A stretch of 64,000 bases of DNA from DASXZH01 sp036502005 (lineage in GTDB: Bacteria; Armatimonadota; Fimbriimonadia; Fimbriimonadales; Fimbriimonadaceae): NCBI GenBank assembly GCA_036502005.1, contig DASXZH010000038.1, forward strand, positions 34,885-98,884. The letters run 5' to 3'. The first letter of the stretch is position 1, and each line of letters begins with the position of its first letter. Made by a program: the position numbers and the translations under genes. The notes under the pieces are model-generated. The model ran no database searches and was not told the DNA's origin. It worked only from the letters and a program-made list of their open reading frames with translations. Positions 59,687-64,000 of the stretch are shown piece by piece.

Positions 59687-60682
59687 ATGCAACGACGCAT
59701 ACAACAAGCAAAGGAGCACTTCGTAGATCGTAACCAACACCTGGATTTCCTCCGGGTGACCGAGGCCGCCGCCCTCGCCTGCGCGAGGTGGGTAGGCAAG
59801 GGTGACCGAAACAGCGCCGATCTGGCCGCATGTGAATCCATGCGCCACACCCTCAACGAATTGGACATGGCAGGCACCATCGTAATTGGCGAAGGCGAAC
59901 GCGATGAGGCGCCGATGCTATTCATCGGCGAAGAAGTCGGCACCGGCGAGGGGCCCAAGATTCAAATTGCAGTAGACCCGCTAGAAGGAACCAACCTCTG
60001 CGCCAACGGCACGCCCAACGCAATCGCCGTTTTAGCGGCCAGCGTGGAAGACGAAGGCTTCCTGATGCACGCCCCCGATTGCTATATGGAAAAGCTGGTC
60101 GTCGGGCCGGAATGCGTCGGCGTGGTGGATATCACCCTGCCCACCAAGGTTAACGTAAGGTTGATCTCAAAAGCATTGGGCAAAGATGTGGATGAACTGA
60201 TCATCGGCGTTTTAGAAAGACCGCGGCACGATGAATTGATTAAGGATATTCGAAATGCCGGCGCGCGGGTGCATTTGATTCCAGACGGCGACTTATCGGT
60301 CGCTATCGCCGCCCTCGATCCCGAGGCCGGAATCGACGGCTTGATGGGAATTGGCGGCGCGCCAGAGGGCGTGATTACGGCTGCTGCAGTTCTCTGCTGT
60401 GGCGGGGAAATGCAGGCTCGTCTGCGATTCTCGACCCCTGAACAAAGGGACCGAGCGCTAGCAATGGGGTGCAAGAGCGAGGATGATGTTTACACCACCG
60501 AAGAGCTTGCCAACGGCAACGTGGTCTTCTGCGCGACAGGCATCACCACCGGCGATCTCCTGCGCGGTGTTCGGTACAGGCGCAACTATGCGCTTACGGA
60601 GTCGATTATCATGCGGTCGGGCTCGGGAACGATCCGCAGGATTGAAACCACTCACCGGTATCCAGGCATGGGTATAAGGTAG
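59687..60682 (+). CDS. glpX: Class II fructose-1,6-bisphosphatase
   Basis: 331 aa of the GlpX family, a gluconeogenic phosphatase. TIVIGEGERDEAPMLFIGEE and QIAVDPLEGTNLCANGTPNA carry the metal-ligand acidic residues, MGIGGAPEGVITAAAVLCCG the phosphate-side loop. Some members also hydrolyse sedoheptulose-1,7-bisphosphate. The gene is complete and isolated. Confidence 0.95.
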   Translation: MQRRIQQAKEHFVDRNQHLDFLRVTEAAALACARWVGKGDRNSADLAACESMRHTLNELDMAGTIVIGEGERDEAPMLFIGEEVGTGEGPKIQIAVDPLEGTNLCANGTPNAIAVLAASVEDEGFLMHAPDCYMEKLVVGPECVGVVDITLPTKVNVRLISKALGKDVDELIIGVLERPRHDELIKDIRNAGARVHLIPDGDLSVAIAALDPEAGIDGLMGIGGAPEGVITAAAVLCCGGEMQARLRFSTPEQRDRALAMGCKSEDDVYTTEELANGNVVFCATGITTGDLLRGVRYRRNYALTESIIMRSGSGTIRRIETTHRYPGMGIR

Positions 60683-60686
60683 GACA

Positions 60687-60744
60687 GTTCCGGAAGCCCT
60701 TCCACTTGCGCTCCGGCGGAGGGGGAAGGGTTGGGATGGGGGTT
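60687..60744. repeat. Left inverted repeat flanking the DUF559 gene
   Basis: GTTCCGGAAGCCCTTCCACT, TGCGCTCCGGCGGAGGGGGA and AGGGTTGGGATGGGGGTTC. A 20-bp core CTTGCGCTCCGGCGGAGGGG (60705-60724) is the exact reverse complement of 61151-61170, and the flanks match approximately. It contains an internal hairpin CTCCGGCGGAG. Confidence 0.85.
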
Positions 60745-60754
60745 CCCACGCCTA

Positions 60755-61112
60755 TTAACATGCTTCTTTAATTATTTGCAGCCAGGCATCACGGACGTGA
60801 CCCGTTTCTTCGAAAAGGTCAAGACTCGGAATGCGGATGACCTGAATCCCTAGTTCGGCCAGTTCCGCATCACGTAGCTTGTCTGTTTCGAGAGAATCAA
60901 AATGCTGCTCGCCATCGACTTCGACACATAGTTTCTTCTCGGCGCAATAGAAATCTAGTCCCCACTGCGTATTGCCGACGAAATTTGACTCCTAATCGCT
61001 TGTTTCGAAGAAAAGACCACAGCCACTGTTCAGAAACCGACGCTTCAGTTCGAAGTTTTCTGGCCCGAGCTATCCTGTGTTCATCGTGGGCGCGGGTATT
61101 GGGCGGCAGCAT
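60755..61112 (-). pseudogene. DUF559-domain (Vsr-like endonuclease fold) gene, frameshifted
   Basis: The N-terminal half from 61112 reads MLPPNTRAHDEHRIARARKL, EQWLWSFLRNKRLGVKFRRQ, typical of DUF559 (RxLRxxxTxxExxLWxxLRnrxLGxxKFRRQ). After GVKFRRQYAVG the frame shifts; the continuing frame gives GLDFYCAEKKLCVEVDGEQH, LRDAELAELGIQVIRIPSLD and ends WLQIIKEAC with TAA at 60755-60757, carrying the catalytic-type DFYC...VEVDGEQH of the fold. One base change near 60965-60985 would restore an ~118-aa protein. It lies between the inverted repeats at 60687 and 61128. Confidence 0.75.
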
Positions 61113-61127
61113 AATTGAATTCTATTC

Positions 61128-61187
61128 TAACCCCCACCCCTTTCCCCTCGCCCCTCCGCCGGAGCGCAAGGGGAGGGGTTCCGGAGG
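61128..61187. repeat. Right inverted repeat flanking the DUF559 gene
   Basis: TAACCCCCACCCCTTTCCCC, TCGCCCCTCCGCCGGAGCGC and AAGGGGAGGGGTTCCGGAGG, the inverted partner of 60687-60744. The perfect core is CCCCTCCGCCGGAGCGCAAG (61151-61170). Confidence 0.85.
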
Positions 61188-61235
61188 GCCTTCCCCAATG
61201 CAACAGACTCGGACTCGCCGCACCCGAAAAGGAGC

Positions 61236-62507
61236 TTACTCCACGCTGTATTTCGACATCTTCGTAAACATCTCGCTGACTAACTGCGCTTCGATGTAGA
61301 TGCCATCCTCGCGGTATTCGGTTTCCAAAACGCGCCCAAAGTCATAGCAATCCTGAACCAGGCCCGATTCCGAATAGGGAACAAGCGCCTTCACGAACGT
61401 CAGCAGGTTCTTAACCATCCGAATGATGGCTTCCATCAAGTTGTCGATGCCATCGCCGTTCCGCGCGCTAATCACAACCGAATTCGGCCACTCGCCCAAA
61501 AGCCGACGCCGCAGGAATGGATCGTCCACCAAATCCGCCTTGTTAAAGGCGGTTAGAATCGGCTTGTCCGAGGCCCCCAGTGTTTCCAGTGTCTCGATAA
61601 CGGCGCTGTGCTGAAGGTCCCAGTTCGGGTTGCTCACATCCACCACGTGGATAATAAAATCGGAAAAAGTGACCTCTTCCAATGTGGACCTAAACGCAGC
61701 CACCAGTTTGGTGGGCAGATTGCGAATAAATCCAACCGTGTCGGTAAGGAAAAGGCTATAGCCCTCTGGCAAGTCGATCTTGCGCGTAGTGGGGTCGAGG
61801 GTTGCAAATGGCATCGCGTCGGCAAGTAGGTCCGTGCCGGCAAGCCGGTTCATGAGGGTCGATTTGCCTGCACTTGTATAGCCAACAAGCGAGGAAAAAG
61901 GAAAAGGATGCTTGCGGCGGCTGGCGCGCTGCTGGTCGCGAATGCGCTTCACATCCTCGATTTCGCCTTCTAATCTCGAGATCCGATCCCGAACCATGCG
62001 GCGGTCGCTTTCCAGCTTCGTTTCACCCGGACCCCTCATGCCGATGCCGCCTTTTTGGCGTTCGAACTTCGTGTAAACGGCCATGAGCTTGGGCAGCATA
62101 TAGGTGAGTTGCGCGAGCTCCACTTGGAGCATGCCTTCTTTGGTCTTCGCCCTTCGAGCAAAGATATCCAGAATGAGCTGGGTTCTATCGACAACGCGGC
62201 GCCCGATAACTTCTTCCAGGTTCCTCTGCTGGACCCCGCTTACCTCGCCATCGACCAGCACAACGTCGGCTCTGGTTTCTCTCGCAAGAGCGGCAACCTC
62301 ACCCATCTTGCCTTTGCCAAGAAAGGTGGATCGGACCGGCTGATCTTGCCGCTGTCTTATTTCGGCAACCGGCTCCACGTGGGCGGCTTCGCAAAGCCCG
62401 ACCATTTCTTCTTCCGCGTACAGGTCATCGTCCGCCTCTTTGTTGACGAAAACGAGCACCGCGCGCTCTTCCGGGGCTGATGTTTCCGAGGTTGTGCCTT
62501 TTGCCAT
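61236..62507 (-). CDS. hflX: Ribosome-associated GTPase HflX
   Basis: 423 aa. The N-terminal HflX domain (STFLGKGKMGEVAALARETR, KTKEGMLQVELAQLTYMLPK, GGIGMRGPGETKLESDRRMV) precedes a TRAFAC GTPase: G1 VGYTSAGKSTLMNRL, G3 DTVGFIRNLPTKLVAAFRST, G4 FNKADL. It splits stalled 70S ribosomes in stress in studied bacteria. Complete and isolated on this strand. Confidence 0.95.
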   Translation of the reverse strand: MAKGTTSETSAPEERAVLVFVNKEADDDLYAEEEMVGLCEAAHVEPVAEIRQRQDQPVRSTFLGKGKMGEVAALARETRADVVLVDGEVSGVQQRNLEEVIGRRVVDRTQLILDIFARRAKTKEGMLQVELAQLTYMLPKLMAVYTKFERQKGGIGMRGPGETKLESDRRMVRDRISRLEGEIEDVKRIRDQQRASRRKHPFPFSSLVGYTSAGKSTLMNRLAGTDLLADAMPFATLDPTTRKIDLPEGYSLFLTDTVGFIRNLPTKLVAAFRSTLEEVTFSDFIIHVVDVSNPNWDLQHSAVIETLETLGASDKPILTAFNKADLVDDPFLRRRLLGEWPNSVVISARNGDGIDNLMEAIIRMVKNLLTFVKALVPYSESGLVQDCYDFGRVLETEYREDGIYIEAQLVSEMFTKMSKYSVE

Positions 62508-62530
62508 CTATCGTATTATGAAGGGGATGG

Positions 62531-62695
62531 CAATCTCGATTTTCGAATGTCGAATCTCGAATGGGGATTGAAGCTCTGTTCTAATTGCAATCCGGACATC
62601 GAAACCTTATCAGAGGGGTCAAGGGAATTCTGCCATGTTGTGCTTGCGGCGACCAGCTTATTTCAATCGACATTCGACATTCGAGAATCGACATT
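62531..62695. repeat. Imperfect inverted repeat between hflX and the oxidoreductase
   Basis: CAATCTCGATTTTCGAATGT with CGAATCTCGAATGGGGATTG on the left and CAATCGACATTCGACATTCG with AGAATCGACATT on the right are inverted, related to the TCGAATGTCGA-type elements of the window. No gene in the ~190 bp. Confidence 0.45.
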
Positions 62696-63761
62696 ACCGA
62701 GCGTAGCTCGGCACTTTAACCCATTCTCCGCCTCTTAGACTCGACTCGTGAGCGCAGATTCCCGGCGCGGTCCAATCTGCGGCCACGCGCGCGTTGATCC
62801 AAGCCTCTCGGCGCTCCACTATCGCAGAAATAAACTCATGAACCAAATGCGGATGCGAACCGCTGTGCCCACCATCCGCATGAGAAGCCAAAGACGCCGG
62901 ATACAACTCGGGCCGCAAAGGCGGGCAAACACGTGTTGCCGAAGCGTTGCGCCACCTAATCTCGTGCTGAACGGGCGGCAGTTCAAACACCAGCGGCTCT
63001 TCTTCCTCAAGCTGTTGCCATTCAAAGCCGCGAAGTTCGCCGTAAATGTTAAATGCTTCCACATAGGGGCGCGCGGTTTGATACCAGGCGCGGTTAACCT
63101 GGGCTACCGCATCGGTGCCCTCTAGCTTAAAATGTGCGGTTTGCATGGGGAAGGGGTTCACCGGACTGTCGCAAATGGAGGGTTTTAGCTTCCCTGCCCC
63201 CAAGCAAGAAACCGATGTCGCCCGTGCTTTAGCAATAGCCAGCAATGGCGCTATGGCATGGGTCGCGTAATGCATGGGAGGCACGTAACGCCAGTAGTCG
63301 CCGTAAGGCGCTTCCAAGTCCTGATAGTAATCGGCCTGCAGGAACGTGATCGGGCCGAATTCAATATCCCGTGCGTAAAAGAACTCCCGCGTGTAGACCA
63401 TGGTTTCCATCATCATATAAACCTTGCCCGAAGCATCCGCGGCGGCAATCACCTTATCGAGATCTTCTAGAGAGGTAGCAATCGGTACCGCACAGGCGCA
63501 GTGTCGGCCAGAGTTGAGCACGGCCAAGGACTGCGAAACATGAACGGGAACCGGGGTGAGCAGATGCACGGCATCCACGGTCGGGTCTTCTAAGACTGAA
63601 TCTAAACTCAAATGGCGTTTAGCAATGCCAAATTCATCGCCAACCTTCGCTAAAACGCTCGGGTCCGTTTCGCACAAGCTCACCTCGGTGACTACCGGGT
63701 GGTTCTGATACAAGGGAACAAACGCTCGGCCAAAGCTAAGGCCTACGAGGGCAACGTGCAT
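62694..63761 (-). CDS. Gfo/Idh/MocA-family oxidoreductase
   Basis: 355 aa from the ATG at 63761; a TTG 24 bp upstream is in frame, but MHVALVGLSFGRAFVPLYQN places the Rossmann strand right at the N-terminus as in the family. DAVHLLTPVPVHVSQSLAVL and HCACAVPIATSLEDLDKVIA occupy the positions of the usual EKP motif (here AVP, not EKP, so catalysis may be altered). YWRYVPPMHYATHAIAPLLA has the C-terminal His region. An NAD(P)-dependent sugar or cyclitol dehydrogenase is the family role. Confidence 0.85.
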   Translation of the reverse strand: MHVALVGLSFGRAFVPLYQNHPVVTEVSLCETDPSVLAKVGDEFGIAKRHLSLDSVLEDPTVDAVHLLTPVPVHVSQSLAVLNSGRHCACAVPIATSLEDLDKVIAAADASGKVYMMMETMVYTREFFYARDIEFGPITFLQADYYQDLEAPYGDYWRYVPPMHYATHAIAPLLAIAKARATSVSCLGAGKLKPSICDSPVNPFPMQTAHFKLEGTDAVAQVNRAWYQTARPYVEAFNIYGELRGFEWQQLEEEEPLVFELPPVQHEIRWRNASATRVCPPLRPELYPASLASHADGGHSGSHPHLVHEFISAIVERREAWINARVAADWTAPGICAHESSLRGGEWVKVPSYAR

Positions 63762-63870
63762 GAATGGAATTATCGCACTGGACAAGGTTAAGTTGGTTGG
63801 TTAGAAACTGATTAATTCCCACATCGGGTTGTGCCAAGAGCCCTTTGCCGGATTGTTTCACGCAAAGACG

Positions 63871-64000
63871 GTAGAGTAGGGGAGGATTTAGCGCCTCCCC
63901 CCTCATCGAACCGGACGTGAAGATTTCCCTCATCCGGCTCACCTGTTGGATTTGGTCTTTCGCGATTGCGACCGAAACCTTGAGCTTCGAAGTTCTGTGA
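63871..64000 (-). mobile_element. 3' end of a group II intron (domains V and VI), truncated by the window edge
   Basis: Read on the minus strand, 63940-63907 is a 34-nt domain V-like hairpin: GAGCCGGATGAGGGAAATCT then TCACGTCCGGTTCG, with the AGC triad, a GAAA loop and the CACGT bulge region. Domain VI-like GGGGGGAGGCGCTAAATCCT followed by CCCCTACTCTAC (63904-63871) follows, with a 3' end in CTCTAC. The rest of the intron, possibly including a reverse transcriptase gene, would lie beyond base 64000. The ORF reading MREIFTSGSMRGEAL here is a by-product of this structure. Confidence 0.6.

Noticed and set aside
63736..63942. 68-aa minus-strand frame MREIFTSGSMRGEAL
   Set aside because: Arises from the group II intron domain V/VI structure and overlaps the oxidoreductase gene.

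Overview
The window reads like a chromosomal segment of a diderm bacterium with roughly 50-55% GC, most likely from Armatimonadota (class Fimbriimonadia) or a close relative. The main clue is two prepilin-like proteins of the DUF1559 type with the N-terminal signature FTLIELLVVIAIIAILAAIL followed by FPVFAQAKLAAKKT, a form I associate with that phylum. Other clues are a lipid A/LPS core operon, frequent GTG and TTG starts, many 1-4 bp gene overlaps, and many short palindromic intergenic repeats. The taxonomic call is inference. I found no rRNA, tRNA, CRISPR array or phage module.

Layout. 0-2.5 kb: the 3' part of a NoeA-like methyltransferase and a membrane sulfatase-like protein. 2.5-5.1 kb (minus): a GH63-type glucosidase. 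5.3-9.0 kb: a methionine operon (a possible leaderless micro-ORF, homoserine dehydrogenase, a Cys/Met-metabolism PLP enzyme, MetX), followed by a large putative glycosidase. 11.5-15 kb: a secreted YHS protein, a lipoprotein, and a two-component system. 15.3-21.4 kb: mtnA, an ASCH protein, a hydrolase, a DUF433 protein, purC, waaA and an overlapping 40-aa membrane ORF. 21.7-24.1 kb: a BlaI-type repressor with two near-perfect operators and an M56 metallopeptidase fused to an STN domain.

24.2-32.2 kb is accessory in character. Two paralogous TPR-sulfotransferases bracket a flavin-dependent halogenase-like enzyme, a LacI regulator with its own promoter and tandem operators, a prepilin-like protein and a small lipoprotein. 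32.3-41.6 kb is mostly housekeeping: an SDR, dUTPase, a zinc-ribbon TPR protein, a short RNase HIII, a tricorn-type protease, HisG and a surface lipoprotein. 41.7-44.9 kb holds a polysaccharide deacetylase, a toxin-antitoxin locus with a frameshifted toxin, SerC and a Ser/Thr/Gly-rich lipoprotein.

44.9-47.4 kb is repeat-rich. It contains three tandem 60-bp repeats and a clear cobalamin (B12) riboswitch whose first downstream gene is not a B12 gene but a prepilin-like protein. I consider this the most interesting observation in the window. A 48-aa membrane protein of the lmo0937 type follows on the minus strand. 47.5-51 kb: prfA, a pyroglutamyl peptidase, a conserved unknown and an orphan response regulator. 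51.1-57.2 kb (minus): a tightly packed envelope operon (cupin, LpxK, LpxL-type acyltransferase, two GT9 glycosyltransferases, RfaE2, PIG-L deacetylase, FtsY). 57.3-63.8 kb: mtaB, a HIT protein, an unknown, glpX, a frameshifted DUF559 gene bracketed by long inverted repeats, hflX and a Gfo/Idh/MocA oxidoreductase. The right edge cuts into what looks like the 3' end (domains V and VI) of a group II intron on the minus strand.
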